Assembly (NCBI RefSeq): GCF_001563475.1
Contig: NZ_LPUT01000001.1
Location: forward strand, 62,001-126,000
Reading direction: 5' to 3'
DNA: 64,000 nt
DNA from: Sporosarcina sp. HYO08
Lineage (GTDB): Bacteria > Bacillota > Bacilli > Bacillales_A > Planococcaceae
Shown here: positions 30,951-40,143 of the stretch, piece by piece
Layout of the letters: every line of letters starts with the position of its first letter
Position numbering within the stretch: position 1 is the stretch's first letter
Made by a program: the position numbers and the translations under genes
Notes under the pieces: generated by a model
Told to the model about the DNA's origin: nothing
Database searches by the model: none
What the model saw: the letters and a program-made list of their open reading frames with translations, nothing else

Positions 30951-31667
30951 ATGAATTTGGATGAAATATTGAAAATGGATTTTTGGGAAATGATATTAAG
31001 AACGACCGTTGCTTTTATCGTGCTTCTTATTCTTGCAAGATTAATGGGGAAGAAGCAAATTTCTCAATTGACATTTTTCCATTATGTCACGGGGATTACA
31101 ATTGGTTCAATTGCCGCAGATATTGCAGGGGAATCCGAAACCCCTTTTCTGAACGGACTCATATCTATGATTTGGTGGACATTATTAACGATTTTAATGA
31201 GTTTTATCGCGTTTAAATCAAAAAAAGCACGCATTGTTTTGGATGATCGGCCGACTATTGTAATCTATGAGGGGAAGATCATAGAACAAGCGATGAAGAA
31301 GTTAAGGCTGCATCTTAGCGATTTGAATATGATGCTTCGTGAACAGTCCATATTTTCGATTACAGATGTGCACTATGCAATACTGGAAACGAATGGAAAC
31401 TTAAGCGTCTTAAAAAAAGCTGGACAAGAAAATGCAACGAAAAAAGATGTGAACGCCCCGGCGCCTGAACCTAAATATATGCCATCTGAAATTATTGTAA
31501 ATGGTCAAATTGATAAAAAGAATTTGCATGAATTGAATTTAACGGAAGAGTGGGTATTTGAACAATTAAAGAAAAAAGGGATAGGTAAAATCGAACAGGT
31601 CTTTTATGCAGAAATACAAGCCGATGGAAGTCTTCATGTTGATCTAAAAGGACAAACAGAAAAATAA
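30951..31667 (+). CDS. DUF421 (YetF/YcaP-type) membrane protein
   Basis: A 238-residue protein with three N-terminal hydrophobic segments (about 14-28, 42-55, 66-84) containing R-L-M-G-K-K-Q-I-S-Q-L-T, then a soluble DUF421 domain with I-V-L-D-D-R-P-T-I-V-I-Y-E-G and L-R-E-Q-S-I-F-S-I-T-D-V. Homologues are common in multiple paralogues in spore formers. Function unknown. The ATG at 30951 follows GAGGAGG at a slightly longer distance. Confidence 0.9.
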   Translation: MNLDEILKMDFWEMILRTTVAFIVLLILARLMGKKQISQLTFFHYVTGITIGSIAADIAGESETPFLNGLISMIWWTLLTILMSFIAFKSKKARIVLDDRPTIVIYEGKIIEQAMKKLRLHLSDLNMMLREQSIFSITDVHYAILETNGNLSVLKKAGQENATKKDVNAPAPEPKYMPSEIIVNGQIDKKNLHELNLTEEWVFEQLKKKGIGKIEQVFYAEIQADGSLHVDLKGQTEK

Positions 31668-31672
31668 TGAAT

Positions 31673-31719
31673 AAAGGCGTCATAAACATAAATTAACTTC
31701 GTTTACGACGCCTTTTTTT
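31673..31719. terminator. Bidirectional terminator
   Basis: AAAGGCGTC and GACGCCTTTTTTT pair, with inner TAAAC/GTTTA pairing; it ends the DUF421 gene and the convergent malic enzyme gene. Confidence 0.82.
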
Positions 31720-31730
31720 ATTCTATTTTT

Positions 31731-32936
31731 TTATTGGAGCACCAATTCTTTTCTGGTGGGGCACACGCCTGATTCAACTGCTGCAATTGCAACAGCATCT
31801 GCAACGATTTTTGCAACACGATCATCAAATGGATCTGGAATAATATAATCTTCCCTAAGATCTGCTTCATCGATTAAGGAAGCGATCGCATAAGTCGCCG
31901 CAAGTTTCATTTCTTCATTAATTTCTGACGCGCGAACATCTAGTGCCCCTCTGAAAATGCCAGGGAAGGCTAGTACGTTATTCACCTGGTTTGGATAATC
32001 AGAGCGTCCTGTTGCTATAATACGAACTCCGTATTCTTCTGCTTTTGAAGGATCAAGTTCGGGATTTGGATTAGCCAAAGCAAAAATAATTGGATCAGGA
32101 TTCATGCAGTTGATGAGTTCTTTTGTTAGGAGATTTGCGACAGATACGCCAATAAAGACATCAGCGCCCGTCATTGCATCTTGCAAAGTGCCTGTTTGAT
32201 GATGTGGATTTGTGATCTCCGCAATTTCCTCTTTAACTGGATTCATGCCAGTTGGACGTCCTTTGTAAATAATCCCTTTGGAATCGCAAATGACAATATG
32301 ATCGAATCCAAGATTCTTTAAATGTTTAACAATCGCTACGCCGGCCGCTCCAGCACCGTTGACAGCAATTTTAATGTCTTTCGCGTCTTTCTTAACAACT
32401 TTTAATGCGTTGAGTAACCCAGCCGCTGCAACAATCGCAGTTCCGTGCTGATCGTCATGAAAGACAGGGATATCACATTCTTCGCGCAACCTTTCTTCAA
32501 TTTCGAAGCACCGAGGCGCGGAAATATCTTCAAGGTTAATACCGCCAAAAGTTGGACTAATGTTTTTTACTGTTTGAACGATTTCATCGACATCTGTCGT
32601 ATTCAAACAAATCGGAACAGCATCGATATCTGCAAAACGTTTGAGCAACAATGCTTTTCCTTCCATTACTGGCAGTGCTGCCTCGGATCCGATGTCGCCT
32701 AACCCTAAAACAGCAGTTCCATCCGTGACGACCGCAACTAGATTCCCTTTGATCGTATAGTCATATACTGCGGAGGGGTTATTTGCGATCTCGATGCATG
32801 GCTCTGCTACACCCGGAGAGTAAGCTAAGCTCAGATCCACTTTATTTTCAAGCGGCACTTTTGAGACTGTCTCCATTTTCCCTTTGTTCACTTGATGCAT
32901 TTCTAGGGATGTACGATAAGAACTTGTCAAAGCCAT
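31731..32936 (-). CDS. ytsJ: Malic enzyme, YtsJ-type
   Basis: A 401-residue cytosolic enzyme that decarboxylates malate to pyruvate with NAD(P). It has [12 protein letters not shown] (residues 36-47), [10 protein letters not shown] near 155-165 (metal-binding Asp), and the Rossmann motif N-G-A-G-A-A-G near 190. Length and sequence fit B. subtilis YtsJ (410 residues), the NADP-preferring housekeeping form, better than the larger MaeA type. The ATG at 32936 is preceded by AATGGGG. Confidence 0.93.
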   Translation of the reverse strand: MALTSSYRTSLEMHQVNKGKMETVSKVPLENKVDLSLAYSPGVAEPCIEIANNPSAVYDYTIKGNLVAVVTDGTAVLGLGDIGSEAALPVMEGKALLLKRFADIDAVPICLNTTDVDEIVQTVKNISPTFGGINLEDISAPRCFEIEERLREECDIPVFHDDQHGTAIVAAAGLLNALKVVKKDAKDIKIAVNGAGAAGVAIVKHLKNLGFDHIVICDSKGIIYKGRPTGMNPVKEEIAEITNPHHQTGTLQDAMTGADVFIGVSVANLLTKELINCMNPDPIIFALANPNPELDPSKAEEYGVRIIATGRSDYPNQVNNVLAFPGIFRGALDVRASEINEEMKLAATYAIASLIDEADLREDYIIPDPFDDRVAKIVADAVAIAAVESGVCPTRKELVLQ

Positions 32937-33054
32937 TACCCCATTTCTTCAGTATATTGTGTTTCTGTTATATAATATAAACACATTCAAGAAAAATTAC
33001 AAGGGATGAGCACTTCCAGTTGTCCGAAAATTTAAATTAATTAAGCGGTTTCAT

Positions 33055-33070
33055 TGCGATAGCTATCGCA
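33055..33070. repeat. Perfect 16-bp palindrome TGCGATAGCTATCGCA
   Basis: A self-complementary 16-mer in the 280-bp gap between malic enzyme and the coat protein gene. No spacer and no T run, so it is not a terminator. It may be a protein site. Nothing else in this gap looks like a gene. Confidence 0.5.
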
Positions 33071-33159
33071 TTTCTTAAAGGATAAATTTACTGGAAATTA
33101 TTTTTAGGGGTTTCATCATTTGAAATAATTACATTGAATTTCAACTTCAACCACTTGTG

Positions 33160-33212
33160 ACAAAAGAGATACCTCTTATATTTATACATATAGAAGGTAT
33201 CTCTTTTGTTGT
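33160..33212. terminator. Hairpin downstream of the CotF-like gene
   Basis: ACAAAAGAGATACCT and GGTATCTCTTTTGT pair around about 20 A/T-rich bases. It sits right after the coat gene on the minus strand; the T run is inside the stem, so strength is uncertain. Confidence 0.55.
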
Positions 33213-33218
33213 CGGAGT

Positions 33219-33863
33219 TTATTGAATTGTGTTGTCTGTTGGCATGCCTGGCTGGCCTTGGGAAGAGGCAAAGGAATTTAAGATTTGCTGCATGTCTTGT
33301 TGGGCAAGTTGCGGCACTTGATAATAATGATGTTTATTTTGATAAATGGCCAATTCATATGCCATTTCGATACAGTTTGGAACTGAGTCGGCGAGTACTC
33401 TTCGAACGACGGGATTGCATGTTTCCAATGCCGCCATTGTTTTTGCAGAAGCTCCAGCTTTACAGTTGCTCAGAAGAAAACCAGAGATAATTTCATCGGT
33501 CAATTCACTATCCGAGTGAATGGGTTTTTTCGGTTGAGAAGGTTTCATACCATAAACAAAGTCATTCCCGCTTTTCATTTGATAAGATCCAGTCGGATGG
33601 GAAGGATCGCGACCTGTTTTAAAGCTTTCGACCGTAATATTGTATTCGTCTAATGTAAATCGGTATTGACGATCTAAAATATCAAGCAGCTCAGGATCTT
33701 TGACGTGAGGGCGTAGAAGTATGGCCTGATTTAAAGAAGCGACCGTACAAGAGAGCGCTTCGTGAACGTCGAATAGTTCATGCCCGCCGTGGTTCATTTG
33801 CTGTGATACCGAACCTGTGTGCATATTTTGATGCGTTTGACTGTCGAATTGATTTTGCGTCAC
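33219..33863 (-). CDS. Spore coat protein, CotF-like family
   Basis: A 214-residue protein. The central part (E-L-F-D-V-H-E-A-L-S-C-T-V-A-S-L-N-Q-A...P-E-L-L-D-I-L-D-R-Q) and the later L-T-D-E-I-I-S-G-F-L-L-S-N-C-K-A-G-A segment match the ferritin-like CotF family of spore coat proteins. Ends are rich in His, Gln, Asn and Met. The start is the GTG at 33863 behind AGGAGGATATGCA. The frame is open upstream to 34214, but that part runs over the divergent LysM gene and is not translated. Expected to be made in the mother cell late in sporulation. Confidence 0.85.
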   Translation of the reverse strand: MTQNQFDSQTHQNMHTGSVSQQMNHGGHELFDVHEALSCTVASLNQAILLRPHVKDPELLDILDRQYRFTLDEYNITVESFKTGRDPSHPTGSYQMKSGNDFVYGMKPSQPKKPIHSDSELTDEIISGFLLSNCKAGASAKTMAALETCNPVVRRVLADSVPNCIEMAYELAIYQNKHHYYQVPQLAQQDMQQILNSFASSQGQPGMPTDNTIQ

Positions 33864-34018
33864 TGCATATCCTCCTAATGATGTAATCGAAAATAGTATG
33901 GTTTGAAGAACTGTAACTATACAGCTTATTGAGGGCCCGCAAAGTTCCGTGATAGGCATATTTTTCAATTTCAAAAAATAGTCTAGGTAGAGAGGATACC
34001 TTATTTTTTGAAAGGCAG

Positions 34019-35311
34019 ATGATGAACGTGCAGATCCATGTTGTACAACAGGGTCAAACATTAAGTGGTATTGCCCAAGTTTATGGGACAACATATCAAG
34101 AGATTGCCGAAGCAAATGAAATTCCTGCACCTTATTGGTTAGCAGTTGGGCAAGCATTGGTGATTCCGATTGATGGCAGCTATCATTGGGTACAAGCCGG
34201 ACAAACGTTAACAATTGTTGCGCGTATGTACGGTGTATCTGTCAATGAACTTGCGCGCATTAATAACATTTCACCAAGTCAAGGATTGCAAGTAGGGCAG
34301 AGGCTTTATATTCCACCAAGACCGAAAAGATCAGCAGAAGCATTGCTTTACGTTGAGCCAAGAACACCGATTGCACCATCGATGATCGAAGAGGTGAGAA
34401 GACGGTCGCCGCAGATTACTTATTTGGCGATGTTTAGTTATGAAGTACAGCGAGATGGATCGTTAAAAGCGCCTAACATCGATGATATTCCCTCGATAGC
34501 CAGGGCAGCAGGTGCTACAAATGCACTCGTTTGCAGTAATTTAGAAGAATTTGCGTTCAGTGCAGATTTGGCGCATGTTGTGTTTACGGATCAAACAGTT
34601 CAAAATCGTTTGATTGACAATCTCGTACAGACTGCAAAAGAAGTCGGGTATCGGGACATTCACTTTGATTTCGAAATCATGCATCCAGAAGACCGAGAAC
34701 TGTATAATAGTTTTTTACGAAAAGCGAGAGACCGTTTTCATGCGGAAGGTCTTACCATTTCGACAGCCCTTGCACCGATGGCAAGTGATGTTCGAACAGG
34801 TATTTACGGCGCGCATGATTACGCAGCCCACGGAGAAATCGTTGATTTTGTTTCTTTGATGACGTACGAATGGGGCTATATGTTTAGTAATCCTGGACCA
34901 GTAAGTCCGCTGCCCCAAGTTCGCGGGGTCGTTGAATACGCGGTCACGAAAATTCCGCGCCATAAAATTTTCCTCGGGCAAAATTTATACGGCTACGATT
35001 GGTCCGCCCCTTTTCCGCCGGAAGGAGGTCCGCCTGCAAGAGCGATTAGCCCGCAAAATGCTGTTATGCGGGCAATAAATGAGCGAGTTGCCATTCAATA
35101 TGATTATCGTGCGCAAGCACCGCATTTTACGTATACTGATGACGCTGGTGTTCGTCATGAAGTATGGTTTGAAGACGCACGAAGCATTCAGGCGAAATTC
35201 GATCTCATTAAAGAGTTTCAATTACGTGGAATTATGTATTGGAAACTTGGTTTGGATTTTCCTCAAAATTGGCTATTGCTCACTGATAATTTCAATATTC
35301 GTCAACTTTAA
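34019..35311 (+). CDS. yaaH: LysM-GH18 spore cortex-lytic protein, YaaH/SleL-type
   Basis: A 430-residue protein. Two LysM repeats (about 5-50 and 53-99: V-Q-Q-G-Q-T-L-S-G-I-A..., V-Q-A-G-Q-T-L-T-I-V-A) bind peptidoglycan. A glycoside hydrolase 18 domain follows (about 113-430) with D-I-H-F-D-F-E-I-M, whose Glu (about 221) is the acid. It resembles B. subtilis YaaH and SleL, N-acetylglucosaminidases that degrade cortex fragments during germination. No signal peptide, as in YaaH; it is placed in the spore from the mother cell. The start is ATG at 34019 (or the adjacent 34022) after AAAGG. Confidence 0.93.
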   Translation: MMNVQIHVVQQGQTLSGIAQVYGTTYQEIAEANEIPAPYWLAVGQALVIPIDGSYHWVQAGQTLTIVARMYGVSVNELARINNISPSQGLQVGQRLYIPPRPKRSAEALLYVEPRTPIAPSMIEEVRRRSPQITYLAMFSYEVQRDGSLKAPNIDDIPSIARAAGATNALVCSNLEEFAFSADLAHVVFTDQTVQNRLIDNLVQTAKEVGYRDIHFDFEIMHPEDRELYNSFLRKARDRFHAEGLTISTALAPMASDVRTGIYGAHDYAAHGEIVDFVSLMTYEWGYMFSNPGPVSPLPQVRGVVEYAVTKIPRHKIFLGQNLYGYDWSAPFPPEGGPPARAISPQNAVMRAINERVAIQYDYRAQAPHFTYTDDAGVRHEVWFEDARSIQAKFDLIKEFQLRGIMYWKLGLDFPQNWLLLTDNFNIRQL

Positions 35312-35320
35312 AAGGAAAGA

Positions 35321-35356
35321 AAAGACGAACCGCCAAATTGCTGCGGTTCGTTTTAA
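35321..35356 (+). terminator. Terminator after the YaaH gene
   Basis: ACGAACCGC pairs with GCGGTTCGT around a 9-nt loop, followed by TTTAAT. Confidence 0.8.
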
Positions 35357-35403
35357 TATGACTTCTATTCGGATGCTTTTTATACTTTGGGCTGATTCAA
35401 CTA

Positions 35404-35544
35404 TTAATCTTTGTTTAAGTAGTTGCTAAAGTTTTGCAGAATCTCGATGTCAGGATTTACGAGTAGCGCGGGAAGGAAGGCAAATGTCATGACCAACATT
35501 ACAATGCCACCAATTGAAACACGAAAAAACTTTTTCACTTTCAT
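35404..35544 (-). CDS. Small membrane protein
   Basis: A 46-residue protein: basic start M-K-V-K-K-F-F-R, one hydrophobic helix (about 9-27), and a short polar tail. The ATG at 35544 is preceded by GAGGGAGAG at good spacing. No family is recognised. It could be a single-pass regulator peptide. Confidence 0.55.
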   Translation of the reverse strand: MKVKKFFRVSIGGIVMLVMTFAFLPALLVNPDIEILQNFSNYLNKD

Positions 35545-35940
35545 AACGCTCTCCCTCTTTCTGTGCAAAGTGTCCAAACATTTGCCTTGCGAGGCTGGTT
35601 TACTCCAGTGCTTATGACTTATTATCTGACTACTTAAACAATACTATTAATTCGCAATGATGTAAATGATTATTTTTAATAAATTAGACACAAATTGTTA
35701 TGCTAATACATTCTTTCATAAAAAAATGTTGTGTATGATTCGATTTTCAGTGATAATAAATTAAAAAGAAGTTATGATTCCGAATTATCAATAACTTTTT
35801 CGGGGATACGATCATACTATATTTTGCTTTAGCAAAAATTTCTCTGATTCATATTCGGCGGCTGTTGCCAATTTTTAAATGACTCCGATGGCGCCGATGT
35901 ATGATAGATATAGGATGTTTTTGGAAAGGAATGAGGGTGA
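35545..35940. other. Intergenic region before gdhA
   Basis: About 395 A/T-rich bases without a convincing gene. A hairpin AAGTTAT...ATAACTT with trailing TTTTTC lies at about 35769-35800 and a short one TTTTGCTTTAGCAAAA at 35823-35838. These could terminate or attenuate a transcript towards gdhA. I see no known riboswitch. Confidence 0.4.
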
Positions 35941-37326
35941 ATGACAAACATTGAAATAAGCGTAACAACGGATTATAAAAAAAGAGCGAATGACTACGTT
36001 CATGAAGTATATGACCTAGTAAAAAAAAGAAATCCAGATGAAAAAGAATTTCTTCAAGCAACAAGGGAAATTTTCGATTCACTACGTCCGGTATTTATAA
36101 AGCATCCCGAATACATCAAAAACGGTATTCTTGAACGGATCACTGAACCAGAGCGCATTATTCAATTTCGTGTTGCTTGGGAGGATGACCAAGGGAAGGT
36201 CCATGTAAATCGTGGGTATCGTGTCCAGTTTAACAGTGATTTAGGACCTTACAAAGGCGGTATTCGATTTCATCCTTCTGTCAATAGCAGCATCATGAAG
36301 TTTCTTGCTTTCGAGCAAATCTTTAAAAATGCCTTAACTGGCCAGCCAATCGGCGGAGGAAAAGGCGGTGCTGACTTCGATCCTAAGGGTAAGTCAGAAC
36401 GAGAAATTATGCGTTTCACCCAAAGTTTTACAACAGAGCTTAGCAAATACATCGGACCAGATGTGGATGTTCCGGCGGGTGATATCGGCGTTGGACGTCG
36501 CGAAATTGGCTATATGTTCGGCCAATATAATCGTTTAAAAGGCGGCTATGAAGCAGGCGTCTTCACCGGCAAAGATCCGAATCATGGAGGCAGTCTTGGC
36601 CGTAAAGAAGCGACTGGCTACGGTACGGTCTACTTTGTGGATGAAATGTTAAAAGCTAAAAACTTGAGTTTTAAAGGCAAAACAGTCATCGTATCAGGTT
36701 CTGGGAACGTCTCGATCTATGCGATGGAAAAAGCAATGCAACTTGGTGCGAAAGTCGTTGCTTGCAGTGATTCTGATGGTTATATTTATGATAGAAATGG
36801 CATTGACTTAGATCTCGTTAAACAATTAAAAGAAGTGGAAAACAAACGGATTTGGGAATACACAAAAGAGCATCCAGAAGCAGAGTATCATGAGGACCGT
36901 TCAAAAATTTGGTCGATCAAATGTGATATTGCCTTGCCTTGTGCTACACAAAATGAGCTTGATGAAATAGCGGCGCATATGCTTGTTGCGAATGGTGTGA
37001 TAGCGATTGGAGAAGGGGCCAATATGCCTTGTACACTTGAAGCAATTGATCTTTTCCAGGAGCATGAAGTGCTTTTTGCACCGGCAAAAGCGGCGAATGC
37101 GGGTGGAGTCGCAGTTTCCGCTATGGAAATGTCTCAGAATAGCATGCGCCTTTCTTGGACAGTTGAAGAAGTTGATGAAAGACTTCAAGCGGTAATGAAA
37201 AATATTTATGCAAGCTGCATAGATGCGGCCGAACGATTCGGTCATCCTGGGAATATCGTTGTCGGAGCGAACATTGCAGGATTTTTAAAAGTCGCAGACG
37301 CTATGGTGGCACATGGAATTAACTAA
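35941..37326 (+). CDS. gdhA: NADP-type glutamate dehydrogenase GdhA
   Basis: A 461-residue enzyme of the hexameric small-subunit class that aminates 2-oxoglutarate. Features are G-P-Y-K-G-G-I-R-F (101-109), the catalytic lysine in P-I-G-G-G-K-G-G-A-D near 140, D-V-P-A-G-D-I-G-V-G-R-R-E near 180, and the Rossmann S-G-S-G-N-V near 258. Length and the N-terminal extension fit the NADP-dependent biosynthetic form (about 450), not the catabolic RocG/GudB (about 425). It may provide glutamate for the histidine and serine transaminases nearby. Confidence 0.94.
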   Translation: MTNIEISVTTDYKKRANDYVHEVYDLVKKRNPDEKEFLQATREIFDSLRPVFIKHPEYIKNGILERITEPERIIQFRVAWEDDQGKVHVNRGYRVQFNSDLGPYKGGIRFHPSVNSSIMKFLAFEQIFKNALTGQPIGGGKGGADFDPKGKSEREIMRFTQSFTTELSKYIGPDVDVPAGDIGVGRREIGYMFGQYNRLKGGYEAGVFTGKDPNHGGSLGRKEATGYGTVYFVDEMLKAKNLSFKGKTVIVSGSGNVSIYAMEKAMQLGAKVVACSDSDGYIYDRNGIDLDLVKQLKEVENKRIWEYTKEHPEAEYHEDRSKIWSIKCDIALPCATQNELDEIAAHMLVANGVIAIGEGANMPCTLEAIDLFQEHEVLFAPAKAANAGGVAVSAMEMSQNSMRLSWTVEEVDERLQAVMKNIYASCIDAAERFGHPGNIVVGANIAGFLKVADAMVAHGIN

Positions 37327-37343
37327 CTGTCATATCCAAACGT

Positions 37344-37387
37344 AAAAGCGAGTACACAGTCAAAAATGTGTACTCGCTTTTATTTTT
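37344..37387. terminator. Bidirectional terminator
   Basis: AAAAGCGAGTACACA pairs with TGTGTACTCGCTTTT around an 8-nt loop; it separates gdhA and the convergent hisJ. Confidence 0.92.
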
Positions 37388-38192
37388 ATAACAGCTCATC
37401 GATCGCGTGGAATGTCGGTTCCATACGATCAAACGTAGCAATATATTTAAAACCAATGGATTGAAACAATTCCAATGACTCCTGAAATTGAAATGCAATA
37501 TCTTGTGGTTTATGTGCGTCTGAACCAAGCGTCAAAATTTCGCCGCCGCATTCCTTATAAAGCTTCAAAATATCATCGCTCGGCATTCCGGACGGCATAT
37601 TGTAACGTACTCCGGACGTATTGAGTTCAATTCCTTTTCCATCCGCAATAATCACTTTAAAAATTTCACGTAATTCTTCATGAAACAGATACTCAAAATC
37701 TTGCTTGCGATATCTTTTGACAAGATCAATATGACCAAGCACACTATATTGCTTGTACTTTTTAACGCATGCGAACAGTTCCTCATAGTAAAGCGCGTAC
37801 GCTTCTTCAATTGATCTTCCTTTGAAAAATTCCCCAAAATGCATTTCTTTTCGGTCCGCTGTATGGATAGAACAAATGACAAAATCGAATTGTCCCTTCT
37901 CCATTAATGTTTCGTATTGATCGAGTAAATGTGGCTGAACCCCAATTTCAACGCCTTTTTTAATCCGAATGCGATCGGCGAATTGCTGCTGCATATTCTT
38001 TATTTTCGCGTCATATTCTTTTTGATCAAAATCGAACACAATTGTATCGTCTGGATACTCATAATCAATATGATCTGTAAAACAAATTTCGGTCAAACCT
38101 TTTTGAATCGCGGCTTCAATCATTTCTTCCATCGGTATGTTGCAATCCGCTGAAAAAGCACTATGCATATGATAATCAAACAAATCTTTCAT
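37386..38192 (-). CDS. hisJ: Histidinol-phosphatase HisJ (PHP family)
   Basis: A 268-residue PHP-superfamily phosphatase, the penultimate-but-one step of histidine synthesis (histidinol phosphate to histidinol). Metal-binding motifs are D-Y-H-M-H-S at the N-terminus, F-T-D-H near 42, C-S-I-H-T-A-D near 112, and L-G-S-D-A-H near 228. The start is uncertain: the ATG at 38192 touches its GGGGG ribosome binding site, while a TTG at 38183 is 9 bp away from it and may be the true start. It is divergent from the his operon, which lacks any other phosphatase gene, so it completes the pathway. Confidence 0.92.
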   Translation of the reverse strand: MKDLFDYHMHSAFSADCNIPMEEMIEAAIQKGLTEICFTDHIDYEYPDDTIVFDFDQKEYDAKIKNMQQQFADRIRIKKGVEIGVQPHLLDQYETLMEKGQFDFVICSIHTADRKEMHFGEFFKGRSIEEAYALYYEELFACVKKYKQYSVLGHIDLVKRYRKQDFEYLFHEELREIFKVIIADGKGIELNTSGVRYNMPSGMPSDDILKLYKECGGEILTLGSDAHKPQDIAFQFQESLELFQSIGFKYIATFDRMEPTFHAIDELL

Positions 38193-38200
38193 CCCCCTAG

Positions 38201-38255
38201 TTGACAATTCTGAAATATACCATTATAGTACTAAATAACTTTAGTCTAGTAAAGT
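38201..38255 (+). promoter_or_regulatory. his operon promoter and candidate operator
   Basis: TTGACA (38201-38206) and TATAGT (38224-38229) with a 17-bp spacer form a near-consensus promoter. Just after the expected start, ACTTTAGTCTAGTAAAGT at 38238-38255 is an inverted repeat with perfect 6-bp arms. It could be the site of the TrpR-family histidine repressor (YerC/HisR) of Firmicutes; that link is from memory of the family, not shown here. No T-box or terminator leader precedes the operon. Confidence 0.65.
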
Positions 38256-38275
38256 AATAAAGTAGAGGTGTGGAA

Positions 38276-39514
38276 ATGGTCAATCAAGAACTATATCCTA
38301 AACGAATGCAACAGTATCACGAAAAATTTGAACGGATCATTAAAACGATCAATAAACGATTTACGACTTACGGCTATAAGCGGATTAAAACTTCTGCTTT
38401 TGAACAATATGATCTATATTCCAAAGTGAATAGCTCGACTGACCAAACAGAGATGATGAAAGTCATCGATCGAACAGGGGAAGTGCTTGTGCTGCGTCCA
38501 GACGTTACGATCCCCATTACACGGGAGTTGGCACAAAACTTTTCTCGATTACCGAGTGAGCTTCGATATTTTTACGTCCAAGAAGTTTTCCGTCAAACGC
38601 AAGATACCAATACATCCATTGAAAGCACACAAGCAGGCATTGAATATTTTTGTGAAAGTTCACCGGAAGCGGATGCAGAAGTGATTGCGCTTGCCTGTCA
38701 CACAATGAAAGACTTAGGCTTTACAGACATTAAAATTGAGATCGGTCACGCGGCATTTTTTAGTGAGCTTGTCCAAGGACTTCCGCTTTCCCTGCAGCAA
38801 ATCAATCAATTGAAAACGCTCATTCAAGCAAAAAATGTCGTGGAAATCGGACCATTTCTACGACAATTTCAAATAGATCCCGAAGTGATGGAAGCGATTG
38901 AGCGGATCCCATTTTTATATGGCAATATTGAAGATGTTGTTAAACGGGCATCGAAAACATTGTTGACGACAAATATGGAAAAAACGCTTGATTATTTACT
39001 GAAATTACATGCTACATTGAAAACGTATGGTTTGGAACAGTATATCATTATTGATTTAGGCTTAATTAATCATATGGGCTATTATTCTGGTGTGATTTTC
39101 CAGGGATTTGTTGAAAAATATGGGAAGCCGGTATTAATGGGCGGTCGCTATGATGAATTGGGTGAAAAGTTTGGCGCAGTGCTTCCAGCGATCGGATTTG
39201 CCTGTGAGATTGAATCGCTCGTTCAAGTGACAGAGCAAAGAGAAGTTTCTGCCGCGTTCCCGATTGATGTGAAAATCGTTTACGAAGAAGAACAGTTAAA
39301 CTTTGCGATCACAATTGCCAATGAACTGCGTGAAAGAAATTATACGGTACTTTCCTTTCCGATAAGAAAAGAAAAAGCCGATCTACAAAAAACGGTTTAC
39401 GAAATACGATTACAAGTAGGAAGCTTTTCATTAGCTGATCAAGAACAGGTTATACCTTTCAAAGATTTAAAAGAGCTCTTAACACTGCTTGTTGGATTGA
39501 AAGGAGGCGCCTAA
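38276..39514 (+). CDS. hisZ: ATP phosphoribosyltransferase regulatory subunit HisZ
   Basis: A 412-residue paralogue of histidyl-tRNA synthetase without tRNA charging ability. It has a class II synthetase-like core (L-R-P-D-V-T-I-P near 78, G-G-R-Y-D-E-L near 285). It activates and regulates the short HisG encoded next. Start: ATG at 38276 after AGAGGTG; a GTG at 38270 lies in that site. It ends 1 bp before hisG. Confidence 0.94.
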   Translation: MVNQELYPKRMQQYHEKFERIIKTINKRFTTYGYKRIKTSAFEQYDLYSKVNSSTDQTEMMKVIDRTGEVLVLRPDVTIPITRELAQNFSRLPSELRYFYVQEVFRQTQDTNTSIESTQAGIEYFCESSPEADAEVIALACHTMKDLGFTDIKIEIGHAAFFSELVQGLPLSLQQINQLKTLIQAKNVVEIGPFLRQFQIDPEVMEAIERIPFLYGNIEDVVKRASKTLLTTNMEKTLDYLLKLHATLKTYGLEQYIIIDLGLINHMGYYSGVIFQGFVEKYGKPVLMGGRYDELGEKFGAVLPAIGFACEIESLVQVTEQREVSAAFPIDVKIVYEEEQLNFAITIANELRERNYTVLSFPIRKEKADLQKTVYEIRLQVGSFSLADQEQVIPFKDLKELLTLLVGLKGGA

Positions 39515-39515
39515 T

Positions 39516-40142
39516 TTGTCTTATTTAACAATTGCCATGGGGAAAGGACGAACGGCGAAGCAAGCGATGAATTTTTTGGAACAGTCAGGCATAAAGTTCC
39601 CCGATTTTCATGAAAAAAGTAGAAAGCTTGTATTCATCGATAGCACGGAGCGAGTGAAGCTGATTTTTGTCAAAGCAGTGGATGTACCGACTTACGTTGA
39701 AAATGGCGCTGCAGACATCGGAATTGTCGGGAAAGACACGATTATGGAAGATCCCGCTGATGTGTATGAAATGCTCGATCTTGGGATTGGAAAATGTAAG
39801 CTTGCCGTTGCAGGATTTCCAGATAAGCAGTTTACGAATAGTGCACCGCTCACTGTTGCTTCGAAGTATCCCGCCATTGCAAAAGAATATTTTGAGCGGA
39901 ATGGCATACGAACAAAAACGATCAAATTAAATGGTTCCGTTGAGCTTGCACCACTCATCGGCATGTCGGATGTCATCGTAGACATTGTTGAAACAGGGAC
40001 GACGTTAAAAGAGAACGGCTTAGTCGTTCTGCAAGATATCGCGGACGTCAGTGCCAGACTCATTGTGAATAAAGCGAGCTTTGCAACGAAAACAAACCAA
40101 ATTCAACAATTCATTTTGGATTTGAGAGCTGTATTGGAGTGA
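39516..40142 (+). CDS. hisG: ATP phosphoribosyltransferase HisG, short form
   Basis: A 208-residue catalytic subunit for the first step of histidine synthesis (ATP plus PRPP). The short length lacks the C-terminal regulatory domain, so it needs HisZ. The PRPP-binding loop is seen as D-I-V-E-T-G-T-T-L near 151-159. TTG start at 39516, 8 bp after AAGGAGG. Confidence 0.95.
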   Translation: MSYLTIAMGKGRTAKQAMNFLEQSGIKFPDFHEKSRKLVFIDSTERVKLIFVKAVDVPTYVENGAADIGIVGKDTIMEDPADVYEMLDLGIGKCKLAVAGFPDKQFTNSAPLTVASKYPAIAKEYFERNGIRTKTIKLNGSVELAPLIGMSDVIVDIVETGTTLKENGLVVLQDIADVSARLIVNKASFATKTNQIQQFILDLRAVLE

Positions 40143-40143
40143 A

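Noticed and set aside
33864-34214. Upstream extension of the CotF-like protein
   Set aside because: It would overlap the start of the divergent LysM gene; AGGAGG before the GTG at 33863 marks the real start, and the extra residues do not look like the family.
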